Shown here piece after piece: positions 1-7,659 of a DNA stretch of 64,000 bases. How positions within the stretch are numbered: the stretch's first letter is position 1; the number at the start of each line of letters is the position of its first letter. The notes beneath the pieces were generated by a model. It worked only from the letters and a program-made list of their open reading frames with translations. It was not told where the DNA came from and did no database searches. Location of the stretch: contig CP143625.1 of assembly GCA_036362785.1 (NCBI GenBank), forward strand, positions 311,401 to 375,400. Reading direction: 5' to 3'. Made by a program: the position numbers and the translations under genes. The DNA is from a beta proteobacterium MWH-UniP1 (GTDB taxonomy: Bacteria; Pseudomonadota; Gammaproteobacteria; Burkholderiales; Burkholderiaceae_A).

Positions 1-1141
1 CTTGATGATTGACGATAGAAATCGCCTGCTCTCGCCCCAGCAAAAATGATGGGGCCGCGGCAATACAAGTGGCTACTTGACTGCTGCGTTCTGCCCCGTG
101 AATAAGCATCGCTTGTGAGGCCTGCTGGCCCGAGCGTGATTGCGGGCAAATGTCGTAGGCAGGTGTTAGCTCCAGTTGATGGCCGTCCCAAAAGGCCGCA
201 TGGTTGCGAGCATGATCGTCAGTGTTGCCGCACAAAATATTAAAGACGATCCGGGCAAATAATTCTCGTAAGGTCGCCTTTGGGTCTTTGAATCGATAGC
301 GAATAATTTCCGCCAGTTTTTCGTAACTGGCATAAGCGGCCATCATTTCATCGAGCTCGAACATGGTCAGCGCAGACACCATAGCGCGTCTGCGCCAGCC
401 GCTGTTATCTCGAATGCGGTCAAAGCGCTCAATCAGCAATACATCTTTGCCCAGAGCTTTTCGCAGTTCAACTGGCGCCACGTGTAGACCAGCCTTGTGG
501 GCGAGCCGCATGGCGATGAATTCCGCTTTGACTACGCTGTAGAGATCGTTGCTAGCGGAAAACTTGGCGATGAACTTGCGTTTTCCGTCTTCGAGTAAGA
601 CCTTGGGACGAGCGCCGCCAAGGGATGATCCGTGCAGCAAGGCCTGATCCAATTCGGATGAAAGCGGTACACCTTGTTCGATCTTTTCTGCGGCTGTTAA
701 CAAATCATCAAGCGTTGCTTGCTGTGTATGTCTTGGCGCGTAGTGCGTTGGTGACTGCTGAAAATCTAGCGCACCAATTCGGTCGGAGCCTGACTCGAGC
801 AGATAGGCTAATTCATCGAGCTCCGCCCCGGAAAGAGCCCCCCCTTTAACACCCAGTTTGCGATTGATCAGCACCCGACGCCCCCAAGCATCTGGGGACG
901 CATCACGAATGCAGCTGGGCATGCTCAAGCCGGGTATCAGTGCGATGGCCCCCGGGCGCAGCGGAAGCTCTGGCGCATAGAGTGCAATTGCATCTTTACG
1001 AGCCAAGTAGCTGCGGCCATAGTTAAAGACCAGCTGTTGTCCCTGTTTGGACAGCAGACCCGCCACGACAGGTTGTAATGCGTTTGGAAGCCAGATCCAG
1101 ACATAGGCCTCTGAGTATTCGGGGCTGATCTCAGAAGTCAT
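1..1141 (-). CDS. hipA: HipA-type Ser/Thr kinase toxin, partial (C-terminus off the left edge)
   Basis: Reading the minus strand from the ATG at 1141, the frame stays open to base 1 (380 codons). It shows HipA landmarks: an N-terminal couple-HipA region, the glycine-rich SSLGGARPK loop near residue 160, KFSASNDLYSVVKAE, LLIERFDR, and the kinase loop NILCGNTDDHARNHA followed by PAYDICP. HipA kinases phosphorylate translation targets such as GltX and are neutralised by HipB. The start overlaps the hipB stop by 11 bases, so the two are co-transcribed and translationally coupled. Family length is about 440 residues, so roughly the last 50-60 lie outside the window. Family assignment is firm; toxicity is inferred. 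Confidence 0.9.
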   Translation of the reverse strand, partial: MTSEISPEYSEAYVWIWLPNALQPVVAGLLSKQGQQLVFNYGRSYLARKDAIALYAPELPLRPGAIALIPGLSMPSCIRDASPDAWGRRVLINRKLGVKGGALSGAELDELAYLLESGSDRIGALDFQQSPTHYAPRHTQQATLDDLLTAAEKIEQGVPLSSELDQALLHGSSLGGARPKVLLEDGKRKFIAKFSASNDLYSVVKAEFIAMRLAHKAGLHVAPVELRKALGKDVLLIERFDRIRDNSGWRRRAMVSALTMFELDEMMAAYASYEKLAEIIRYRFKDPKATLRELFARIVFNILCGNTDDHARNHAAFWDGHQLELTPAYDICPQSRSGQQASQAMLIHGAERSSQVATCIAAAPSFLLGREQAISIVNHQ

Positions 1142-1469
1142 CTTTTACTCCCTTTGGGCGGTTTCTTACGGCCTTGGGTAGCAGCACCATTTTTTCGCGA
1201 TGAAGCGCTAAGTGATTCATTAGCCGTTGCTGATCAGGGGTAAACAAGGGCACGCCGCAGATGGCGGCCACTTCAAACACTGTTCCAATGGCGCACCCCG
1301 GGTCCCCCCGCTCGATTCGTTGGAGCAATGTCCGTGAGATGCCGGCGCGCGCGGCCAGATCCGTTGTGGTCATTGCCTTGGCCAAACGGCCTTCGCGCAC
1401 GAGTTGCCCCAGTAGCTCAAGCGCATTCAGGCTGTACTGCGAATAGGTACGGTAAAGTGGTTTTGGCAT
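1131..1469 (-). CDS. hipB: HipB-type XRE-family antitoxin/repressor
   Basis: A 112-residue helix-turn-helix protein. The HTH lies near residues 35-55 (TDLAARAGISRTLLQRIERGDPG), followed by AIGTVFEVAAICGV, as in HipB/XRE antitoxins of class II TA modules. It sits directly upstream of hipA and overlaps it by 11 bases. It should bind HipA and autorepress the operon. Two tandem copies of a 10-base sequence lie 29-50 bases upstream of its start (1498-1519) and could be its operator. The C-terminal tail is basic and probably flexible. Confidence 0.85.
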   Translation of the reverse strand: MPKPLYRTYSQYSLNALELLGQLVREGRLAKAMTTTDLAARAGISRTLLQRIERGDPGCAIGTVFEVAAICGVPLFTPDQQRLMNHLALHREKMVLLPKAVRNRPKGVKDDF

Positions 1470-1497
1470 ACGAATGATTTATTAATAATTCAAGAGT

Positions 1498-1519
1498 TTA
1501 TTTATGACTTATTTATGAG
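1498..1519. promoter_or_regulatory. Tandem direct repeat upstream of hipBA, candidate operator
   Basis: TTATTTATGA occurs twice in direct orientation, at 1498-1507 and 1509-1518, with an 11-base period, about one helical turn. It lies just upstream of hipB on an AT-rich stretch (1470-1530). Tandem sites of this kind are typical of autoregulated antitoxin operators, but the assignment is inferred from position and repetition only. Confidence 0.4.
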
Positions 1520-1663
1520 TCAATAAGATTCAACTGCGAAACCCAGGACCTCGCTTTTTTCTGTTGCCCCAAGTCCAGGCGAAAGGCCCGAGCACAACCC
1601 GCTAACTAATCCTTATTCCGTATATACTTGTTCAAGTTTTAACAAATCTAGTCCATACAAGTT

Positions 1664-1697
1664 CCGGTCAAGTCTGACCCGGTGCGGCGGTAGCGTG
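1664..1697 (+). promoter_or_regulatory. ops (RfaH-recruitment) element with upstream hairpin, JUMPstart-like leader
   Basis: GGCGGTAGCGTG at 1686-1697 is identical to the 12-base core ops element that pauses RNA polymerase and loads the NusG paralogue RfaH. Just upstream, GGTCA (1666-1670) and TGACC (1675-1679) form a hairpin with loop AGTC, which flanking C and G bases can extend around a bulge. The pair resembles JUMPstart leaders of enterobacterial O-antigen and capsule operons. It is placed 60 bases ahead of the first gene of a roughly 57 kb unidirectional gene array, where antitermination would be needed. A TATATAC hexamer at 1621 might be the -10 box, but I see no good -35. Confidence 0.8.
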
Positions 1698-1757
1698 GCC
1701 AACAGTACCCCGGGAAACCCAAGGCTCCCAAGCCCACACGGCAAAAAACACAACAAC

Positions 1758-2141
1758 ATGACCAGTCGCCAAGCAAAGCTCCAGGAAGACACTGCCTTCC
1801 GGGTCATGCGCCTGCTTGAAGAAAACCCAGATCTGACCCAGCGCGAGCTGGCCGACCGGCTGGGCATCAGCGTGGGCGGCCTGAATTACTGCCTAAAGGC
1901 GCTGATGCAAAAGGGCTTGGTGAAGATGAAAAACTTCGCCAACTCTAAAAACAAGTTTGGCTATGCCTATGTGATCACGCCCATGGGGCTTGCCGAAAAA
2001 GCGGCGCTCACTACCCGCTTTTTGCAGCGGAAAATCCAGGAATACGAGGCGTTGAAGGCGGAGATAGAGGCGCTAGAGCGTGAATCGAGAACCTCCAAGA
2101 CCAACGTTGCAACCCCCAACCAAGCCGAAACACTCTCATGA
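1758..2141 (+). CDS. MarR-family EPS-associated transcriptional regulator
   Basis: About 127 residues from ATG 1758 ([20 protein letters not shown]). I prefer this to the upstream GTG at 1695, which lies inside the ops element and adds a low-quality tail. A winged helix spans residues 10-75 ([35 protein letters not shown]), followed by a C-terminal coiled coil ([17 protein letters not shown]). This matches the small MarR-like regulators found as the first gene of exopolysaccharide loci in many proteobacteria. Their exact target is not known. The ATGA overlap with the next gene couples their translation. Confidence 0.8.
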   Translation: MTSRQAKLQEDTAFRVMRLLEENPDLTQRELADRLGISVGGLNYCLKALMQKGLVKMKNFANSKNKFGYAYVITPMGLAEKAALTTRFLQRKIQEYEALKAEIEALERESRTSKTNVATPNQAETLS

Positions 2142-3145
2142 GGATCTTAGTCACGGGCTCCGCAGGTTTTATTGGTTCGGCGCTGACACTCCGTTTGCTT
2201 GAGCGTGGCGACACCGTAATTGGTATTGACAACCACAACGACTATTACGACCCATCTATTAAAGAAGCTCGGCTAGCGCGCCACTCAAATCATCCGAATT
2301 ACACGCACTTGCGCATTGACATCGCTGACAAACAGGCGATTGAAAACGCATTCGCGTCTCACAAACCGCAGCGTGTGGTGAACTTGGCAGCGCAAGCCGG
2401 AGTGCGCTACTCGATTGAAAATCCGCTTGCCTATATCAACAGCAACATTGTTGGGTTTGCGCACATATTGGAAGGTTGTCGCCATCACAACATTGAGCAC
2501 TTGGTTTATGCAAGTTCATCTAGCGTATATGGTGCCAATACCAGCATGCCGTTTTCGGTGCATGACAATGTTGATCACCCCGTAAGCCTCTACGCTGCCA
2601 GCAAAAAATCCAATGAGTTGATGGCGCACACGTACAGTCAGCTATACCAGCTACCCACCACGGGCCTGCGTTTTTTCACAGTGTATGGCCCGTGGGGGCG
2701 GCCCGACATGGCGCTGTTTAAATTCACTAAAGCCATACTCGCAGGTGAGCCAATTGAAGTATTTAACTTTGGCAAACACAGACGCGATTTCACCTATATT
2801 GACGATATTGTGGAAGGCGTAATCCGTGTGCTTGATCGCCCGGCGCCACCCAACCCGAATTGGAGCGGCGACACTCCTGACCCAGGAAGCAGCAAAGCAC
2901 CCTGGCGGGTTTATAACATCGGCAACAACAGCCCGGTTGAATTGATGGACTACATTGCTGCGCTTGAATCAGCACTGTGCGTTAAGGCGCAGATGAAAAT
3001 GTTGCCGCTGCAGCCCGGCGATGTGCCGGACACTTATGCGGACGTGCAAGATTTAGTAGAGCAGTTCCATTATCGGCCTGCCACTGAGGTCGCCGACGGA
3101 ATTAAACGGTTTGTCGACTCGTATCGCGCTTACTACAAAATTTAA
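2138..3145 (+). CDS. NAD-dependent nucleotide-sugar epimerase, UDP-glucuronate 4-epimerase (CapI/GAE) type
   Basis: A 335-residue extended SDR. The Rossmann motif TGSAGFIG is at residues 6-13, the SSSSVYG strand near 126, and the catalytic pair YAASK at 152-156. The segment around [17 protein letters not shown] is characteristic of the UDP-glucuronic acid 4-epimerase branch (CapI). The reaction would interconvert the gluco and galacto forms of a UDP-uronic acid. The next gene oxidises a UDP-HexNAc to the uronic acid, so the real substrate may be UDP-GlcNAcA rather than UDP-GlcA; sequence alone cannot settle this. It overlaps the regulator by 4 bases. Confidence 0.8.
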   Translation: MRILVTGSAGFIGSALTLRLLERGDTVIGIDNHNDYYDPSIKEARLARHSNHPNYTHLRIDIADKQAIENAFASHKPQRVVNLAAQAGVRYSIENPLAYINSNIVGFAHILEGCRHHNIEHLVYASSSSVYGANTSMPFSVHDNVDHPVSLYAASKKSNELMAHTYSQLYQLPTTGLRFFTVYGPWGRPDMALFKFTKAILAGEPIEVFNFGKHRRDFTYIDDIVEGVIRVLDRPAPPNPNWSGDTPDPGSSKAPWRVYNIGNNSPVELMDYIAALESALCVKAQMKMLPLQPGDVPDTYADVQDLVEQFHYRPATEVADGIKRFVDSYRAYYKI

Positions 3146-3148
3146 AAA

Positions 3149-4513
3149 ATGAATCTTCAAAACCGCACCATCGCTGTTATCGGTCTGGGCTATGTGGGTT
3201 TGCCACTGGCGGTAGAGTTTGGCAAGAAGCGCCGGGTGATTGGCTTTGACATTAATATCGATCGAATCGCCGAGCTTCAGGCTGGACATGACCACACCCT
3301 GGAGGTGTCAGAGCGGGAACTGTGCGAGGCCAAGCATCTGACGTTTACTTCTGACCCTGGATCGCTTCGCTCCACTCGGGATAACGGGAATGACGAATCC
3401 ATGGTCTTCATTGTGACTGTGCCTACGCCGGTCGATAAAGCCAACCGGCCTGACCTGACTCCGCTGATTAAGGCAAGCGAGACAGTGGGCCAGTTACTAA
3501 AAGCCGGGGACGTGGTGATTTACGAGTCGACCGTATATCCGGGTGCTACCGAAGAGGTTTGTGTGCCGATCTTGGAGAGAGAATCTGGCCTCAAATACCT
3601 GAGCCAAGATAACCACACGCCCACCGACCATAACAGCAATGAAACCGGCTTTTATTGCGGTTATTCCCCCGAACGTATAAACCCCGGCGACAAGACTCAC
3701 CGCTTGCCCGACATCAAAAAAGTAACCAGCGGCTCCACGCCAGAAATTGCTGAGGCGGTAGACGCCCTCTATCAAGAAATCATCACTGCCGGCCCCCACA
3801 AGGCCAGCTCCATTAGAGTGGCCGAGGCCGCCAAGGTCATTGAAAATGCGCAGCGCGACTTAAACATTGCGTTTGTTAACGAGCTCTCGGTGATCTTTAA
3901 TCGCATGAGCATTGACACCACCGAGGTGCTCACCGCTGCTGCCACGAAGTGGAACTTTCTGCCCTTTAAGCCCGGTTTGGTGGGCGGGCACTGCATTGGC
4001 GTGGACCCGTATTATTTAACCCACAAGGCCCAAGAGCTCGGTTACCGCCCGCAAGTGATCCTTTCTGGTCGCGCCATTAACGACAACATGGGGCGCTACG
4101 CCGCGCGCAATGTTATTCGTCTCATGCTTAAAAACGGCATTAATGTGGCCAATGCCGCCGTGGGTGTGCTGGGTGTTACCTTTAAAGAAAACTGCCCCGA
4201 TGTGCGCAATAGTAAAGTCATTGACATTATTCAAGAGCTACAACACTGGGGGCTAACGGTTAAGGTCATGGACCCTTGGGCCAACGCGCAAGAAGTGCAG
4301 CAGGAATATGGCCTTGCGCTGGAGCAGATTACACCCGGGAGCAAGGTCGATTCGCTGATCGTTGCTGTGGCCCACATCCAGTTTGCGCAGTTACCGCTGA
4401 GTGACCTTAGGGCGCTGTGCGGCGCCCACAGCAGGCCTGTGATTGCGGATCTAAAGGCTCTGTACGATCGCAAAGATTTGGCGGCGCAGGGGTTTGAGGT
4501 GTTTCGGCTTTGA
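3149..4513 (+). CDS. tviB: UDP-N-acetylhexosamine 6-dehydrogenase (TviB/VipA/WbpO group)
   Basis: A 454-residue UDP-glucose/GDP-mannose dehydrogenase-family protein. The NAD site GLGYVGL is at residues 12-18, the ESTVYPG strand near 128, and the catalytic cysteine is C282 in GGHCIGVDPYY. The C-terminal UDP-binding domain includes GVTFKENCPDVRNS. It closely follows TviB of the Vi antigen, which oxidises UDP-GlcNAc (or GalNAc) to the uronic acid with two NAD+. It is about 30 residues longer than usual because of an insert near 150-165. Here it most likely feeds wbpB-wbpE downstream. Confidence 0.88.
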   Translation: MNLQNRTIAVIGLGYVGLPLAVEFGKKRRVIGFDINIDRIAELQAGHDHTLEVSERELCEAKHLTFTSDPGSLRSTRDNGNDESMVFIVTVPTPVDKANRPDLTPLIKASETVGQLLKAGDVVIYESTVYPGATEEVCVPILERESGLKYLSQDNHTPTDHNSNETGFYCGYSPERINPGDKTHRLPDIKKVTSGSTPEIAEAVDALYQEIITAGPHKASSIRVAEAAKVIENAQRDLNIAFVNELSVIFNRMSIDTTEVLTAAATKWNFLPFKPGLVGGHCIGVDPYYLTHKAQELGYRPQVILSGRAINDNMGRYAARNVIRLMLKNGINVANAAVGVLGVTFKENCPDVRNSKVIDIIQELQHWGLTVKVMDPWANAQEVQQEYGLALEQITPGSKVDSLIVAVAHIQFAQLPLSDLRALCGAHSRPVIADLKALYDRKDLAAQGFEVFRL

Positions 4514-4561
4514 TGGGTGGTGTTTTGGGAAAGAGAAACAGATCGGCGGCGAGTGCTTTAT

Positions 4562-4684
4562 CCCGTCATTGCGAGCGAAGCGTGGCAATCTGCTTAGGTG
4601 CTGCCTCACTACAAACAAACCACTGCTCAGGAGGGCTTCGCAGCGAGATATGGATTGCTACACTCGCTGCGCTCGCAGGCAATG
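4562..4684. repeat. Imperfect inverted repeat of the dispersed CATTGCGAGCG type
   Basis: The 321-base gap between tviB and wbpB holds no convincing gene. It contains CATTGCGAGCGAAGCG...GGCAATC (4568-4590) and, inverted about 60 bases later, GATTGC.AC.CT.CGCTGCGCTCGC..GCAATG (4653-4684). This short motif family recurs as dispersed intergenic palindromes in many bacterial genomes. Open frames that cross it are repeat translations, not genes. No second copy was noticed in this window. Confidence 0.6.
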
Positions 4685-4834
4685 CGTTCCTCGTAAAAAA
4701 ACGACCCGTTATCAATCAATAGCCCTACATGGAATACTAATTGCGCGTCGGTTAGCGGTTAAATCAGAATATAGAAAAGCGTCTGACCAAGACGGTATGA
4801 GATCGAAGATTGAACGAGTAAAGGAATTAAATTC

Positions 4835-5896
4835 ATGTTGAATTTTGCCCTGGTGGGCTGTGGTCGAATAGCGAAACGTCACTCAGAATTACTTGGTCTC
4901 AAACAGATAAAGGGGGCGCAGTTAGTAGCAGTTTGTGATCTTGTCGAGGGAAAAGCGAAGAAAATTGGTGAGCAATTTTCGGTTCCTTATTACGTAGATA
5001 TGCATAAGATGATGCAAAAGGAAAATGTGGATGTCGTTGTCGTTTTGACCGAAAGCGGCAATCACGCTAAGAATGTTGTGGCGCTAGCAAAATACGGCAA
5101 GCATGTCATCGTTGAAAAACCTATGGCGTTAACACTTGATGATGCCGACTCAATGATTGAGGCCTGTGACAAAGCCGGCGGAAAATTATTTGTAGTCAAA
5201 CAAAATAGATTTAATGTTCCCGTTGTGAAGCTGCGCGAGGCTCTGGAACAGGGCCGATTTGGAAAGTTGGTCTTGGGTACGGTTCGTGTGCGCTGGTGTC
5301 GTCCGCAGGACTATTATGACCAAGCTCCTTGGAGGGGGACTTGGGCAATGGATGGCGGTGTTTTGACAAATCAGGCGAGCCACCATGTCGACATGCTTGA
5401 GTGGGTTATGGGCGATGTAGAAAGTGTGTTTGCCCGCAGTGCCACCGCGCTAGCAAAGATTGAGGCGGAAGATACGGCGGTGGTGACACTGAAGTTTCGC
5501 AACGGTGCGCTTGGCGTGATTGAGGCGACTACAGCCGCCCGTCCGAAAGATTTGGAGGGATCTATTTCGGTCTTGGGTGAGGGCGGAACGGTAGAAATAG
5601 GAGGATTCGCAGTCAATAAGATGAAGACATGGAGTTTTGTAGAGCCTAGACTTGGTGACGAAGACGTTATGGAAAAATATTCGGTCAACCCACCTAATGT
5701 ATACGGCTTCGGACACCAAGCTTACTATGAGCACGTGGTTGACTGTATCCGCAACAACGGTCCACATCTTGTAGATGGCCTTATCGGCAGAAAGAGTCTT
5801 GAACTCATTAATGCGATATATGAATCGATTGAAACAGGTGGAGAAGTTTTCCTTCGGTTCCGGCCGAAGCATTGCAAGCTCGGTGGGATATTTTGA
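4835..5896 (+). CDS. wbpB: Gfo/Idh/MocA oxidoreductase, UDP-GlcNAcA 3-dehydrogenase (WbpB/WlbA type)
   Basis: 353 residues. The N-terminal Rossmann site GCGRIA is at 8-13 and the signature EKP at 94-96. The C-terminal Gfo/Idh domain contains QNRFN, the WRGTWAMDGGVLTNQASHHVDML substrate region and conserved histidines. WbpB/WlbA oxidises C-3 of UDP-GlcNAcA to the 3-keto sugar using NAD+. The next genes encode exactly the following steps (3-aminotransferase and 3-N-acetyltransferase). The start is preceded by AAGGA at 4820-4824. It overlaps the next gene. Confidence 0.87.
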   Translation: MLNFALVGCGRIAKRHSELLGLKQIKGAQLVAVCDLVEGKAKKIGEQFSVPYYVDMHKMMQKENVDVVVVLTESGNHAKNVVALAKYGKHVIVEKPMALTLDDADSMIEACDKAGGKLFVVKQNRFNVPVVKLREALEQGRFGKLVLGTVRVRWCRPQDYYDQAPWRGTWAMDGGVLTNQASHHVDMLEWVMGDVESVFARSATALAKIEAEDTAVVTLKFRNGALGVIEATTAARPKDLEGSISVLGEGGTVEIGGFAVNKMKTWSFVEPRLGDEDVMEKYSVNPPNVYGFGHQAYYEHVVDCIRNNGPHLVDGLIGRKSLELINAIYESIETGGEVFLRFRPKHCKLGGIF

Positions 5897-6363
5897 ATCA
5901 ACCCAAGATCAAAGAGTCTGGGATTGTCAACGTTAAATTTGGCGATAACGTGACTATCGTCAATCCAGTCAACCTTTATGGTTGCGCAATTGGCAGTGAT
6001 GTATTCATTGGACCTTTTGTTGAGATTCAAAAAGATGTAAACATCGGCGATCGCACCAAGATACAGTCTCACGCCTTCATTTGTGAGTTGGTCGACATAG
6101 GGGAAGGTTGCTTCGTCGGTCACGGTGTTATGTTCATTAATGATGCCTTTGCGAAGGGTGGTCCAGCAAGGGGCGATAAGTCACTCTGGAAGCAAACCAA
6201 AGTCGGTAATAATGTTTCAATTGGGAGCAATGCCACAATTCTCCCGGTTGCTGTATGCGATAACGTAATCATTGGCGCAGGCTCCGTCGTGACTAAAGAC
6301 ATAAATTTATCTGGGGTTTATGCCGGCAATCCAGCAAGGCTCATCAAGACCCTATCGAATTAA
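5893..6363 (+). CDS. wbpD: Hexapeptide-repeat N-acetyltransferase (WbpD/WlbB type)
   Basis: About 156 residues of left-handed beta-helix: repeated hexapeptides such as IGSDVFIGPFVEI, IGDRTKIQSHAFI, VGNNVSIGSNATI and VIIGAGSVVTKDI, ending in YAGNPARLIK. This matches the UDP-2-acetamido-3-amino-2,3-dideoxyglucuronate N-acetyltransferases. I chose the TTG at 5893: it overlaps the wbpB stop as TTGA and has GGTGGGA just upstream. A TTG at 5872 would add seven residues. It acts after the aminotransferase WbpE, although its gene comes first. Confidence 0.82.
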   Translation: MNQPKIKESGIVNVKFGDNVTIVNPVNLYGCAIGSDVFIGPFVEIQKDVNIGDRTKIQSHAFICELVDIGEGCFVGHGVMFINDAFAKGGPARGDKSLWKQTKVGNNVSIGSNATILPVAVCDNVIIGAGSVVTKDINLSGVYAGNPARLIKTLSN

Positions 6364-6374
6364 AAATCCAATCT

Positions 6375-7490
6375 ATGAACACTCAAATTCCTTTTGTAGA
6401 TCTCTATGCGCAATATCAAACAATAAAAGCAGAAATCGACTTTGTGATCAGCGATGTAATCCAAAAATCACTATTTGTCCGCGGACCTTATGTAGACAAG
6501 TTTGAGCAGATGTTCGCCGATATGATGCAGCGTAAATATTGTGTCTCTTGTGCAAATGGAACAGACTCTCTTTACGTGGCTATGGTCGCGTTAGGTGTTA
6601 GGCCAGGCGATGAGATCATTGTCCCTGCTCATTCATGGATATCGACATCAGAGACCATAACCCAAGCTGGAGGGAGAGTGGTTTTTTGCGACACAGACGA
6701 GGAGACATTCACGCTTGATACTAAAAGTATCGAAGCGAAAATAACACCCAATACAGTGGGAATCATTCCAGTGCATCTTTACGGTCAAGCTGCAGATATG
6801 GAAAGCGTAATGGCTATCGCTAAGAAGCATAATTTATGGGTTTTGGAAGATTGTGCCCAGGCTCATCTTGCGCGCTACAAAGGCAAATTGGTTGGCACGT
6901 TCGGTAATGTTGCTTCGTTCTCCTTCTACCCCGGTAAGAATCTGGGTGCAATGGGCGATGCGGGTGCGGTCGTTACTAACGACCAGGCGCTGGCGGAAAA
7001 AATGGCAATGTTCGCTCGTCACGGTGGCTTGAAAAAAGGCGATCATAAAATCGAAGGCATCAACAGCAGACTAGACGGCCTACAGGCCGCAATCCTTACG
7101 GTTAAATTACCGTACTTAGCTGAATGGACAGCGTTACGCCAAGAGCGGGCCGCTCGCTATTATGATCGGCTATCCAAAATCAATGGCCTTGACACTCCAA
7201 AGTGCGCTGAAGGTCGTGAACACGTTTGGCACCTGTATGTTGTTAAACATGAGAAAAGAGATGAACTGTTGAAGTTTCTTGCAGACCGTGAAATTCAGAC
7301 CGTCATCAACTATCCGACCGCACTGCCTTTTCTACCTGCATACAGCCGTTACGGCCATGTGGCAGAAGAGTTCCCCAATGCGTACCACAATCAATCGCGA
7401 ATTTTATCGCTTCCAATGTATCCGGAAATCACTACTGGGCAAATTGACCTTGTGGTAAGAGCGGTCAGGGAATTTTGTGCTAAAGCCTAA
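6375..7490 (+). CDS. wbpE: DegT/DnrJ/EryC1 PLP aminotransferase (WbpE/WlbC type)
   Basis: 371 residues of the sugar aminotransferase fold. It shows NGTDSLYVAMVALGV (PLP phosphate site), LEDCAQAHLA, and the Schiff-base lysine K188 in SFYPGKNLGAMGDAG. It is expected to transaminate the 3-keto group made by WbpB, giving UDP-GlcNAc3NA for WbpD to acetylate. The gene starts 11 bases after wbpD. With TviB, WbpB and WbpD it completes a four-enzyme route to a UDP-2,3-diacetamido-2,3-dideoxyuronic acid. A WbpI-type C2 epimerase, needed for the manno form, was not recognised. Confidence 0.87.
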   Translation: MNTQIPFVDLYAQYQTIKAEIDFVISDVIQKSLFVRGPYVDKFEQMFADMMQRKYCVSCANGTDSLYVAMVALGVRPGDEIIVPAHSWISTSETITQAGGRVVFCDTDEETFTLDTKSIEAKITPNTVGIIPVHLYGQAADMESVMAIAKKHNLWVLEDCAQAHLARYKGKLVGTFGNVASFSFYPGKNLGAMGDAGAVVTNDQALAEKMAMFARHGGLKKGDHKIEGINSRLDGLQAAILTVKLPYLAEWTALRQERAARYYDRLSKINGLDTPKCAEGREHVWHLYVVKHEKRDELLKFLADREIQTVINYPTALPFLPAYSRYGHVAEEFPNAYHNQSRILSLPMYPEITTGQIDLVVRAVREFCAKA

Positions 7491-7659
7491 CCGTGCTTTT
7501 GTGTGTGGTGTTATCGTTGGCGAATACGCCTTTATCGCCGCGGTGATTAACAAGGATGTAGAGTTCTATTCGCTTATCGTAGGCGGTTCCGACAAAAAAA
7601 TTGGGCGGATGAGCAAGTATGGCGAGCAGATTTCCCTGCCGTTAACGCGCCAGGTGTGA
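7484..7659 (+). pseudogene. Truncated C-terminal relic of a second WbpD/WlbB acetyltransferase
   Basis: The frame from about 7484 reads KPNRAFVCGVIVGEYAFIAA, then VINKDVEFYSLIVGG, then KKIGRMSKYGEQISLP. This lines up with the last coil and C-terminal tail of WlbB/WbpD-like acetyltransferases, as in the common pattern VVTKDVPDYALVVG.PARQIGW.S..G. The rest of the gene is missing and a few residues are lost where the GAGAVV turn should be. It sits right after wbpE, the usual place for wbpD, while an intact wbpD lies before wbpE. That suggests gene replacement. Confidence 0.7.

Noticed and set aside
4494..4841. Open frames between tviB and wbpB
   Set aside because: They read across an inverted dispersed repeat, have no family features and overlap each other.
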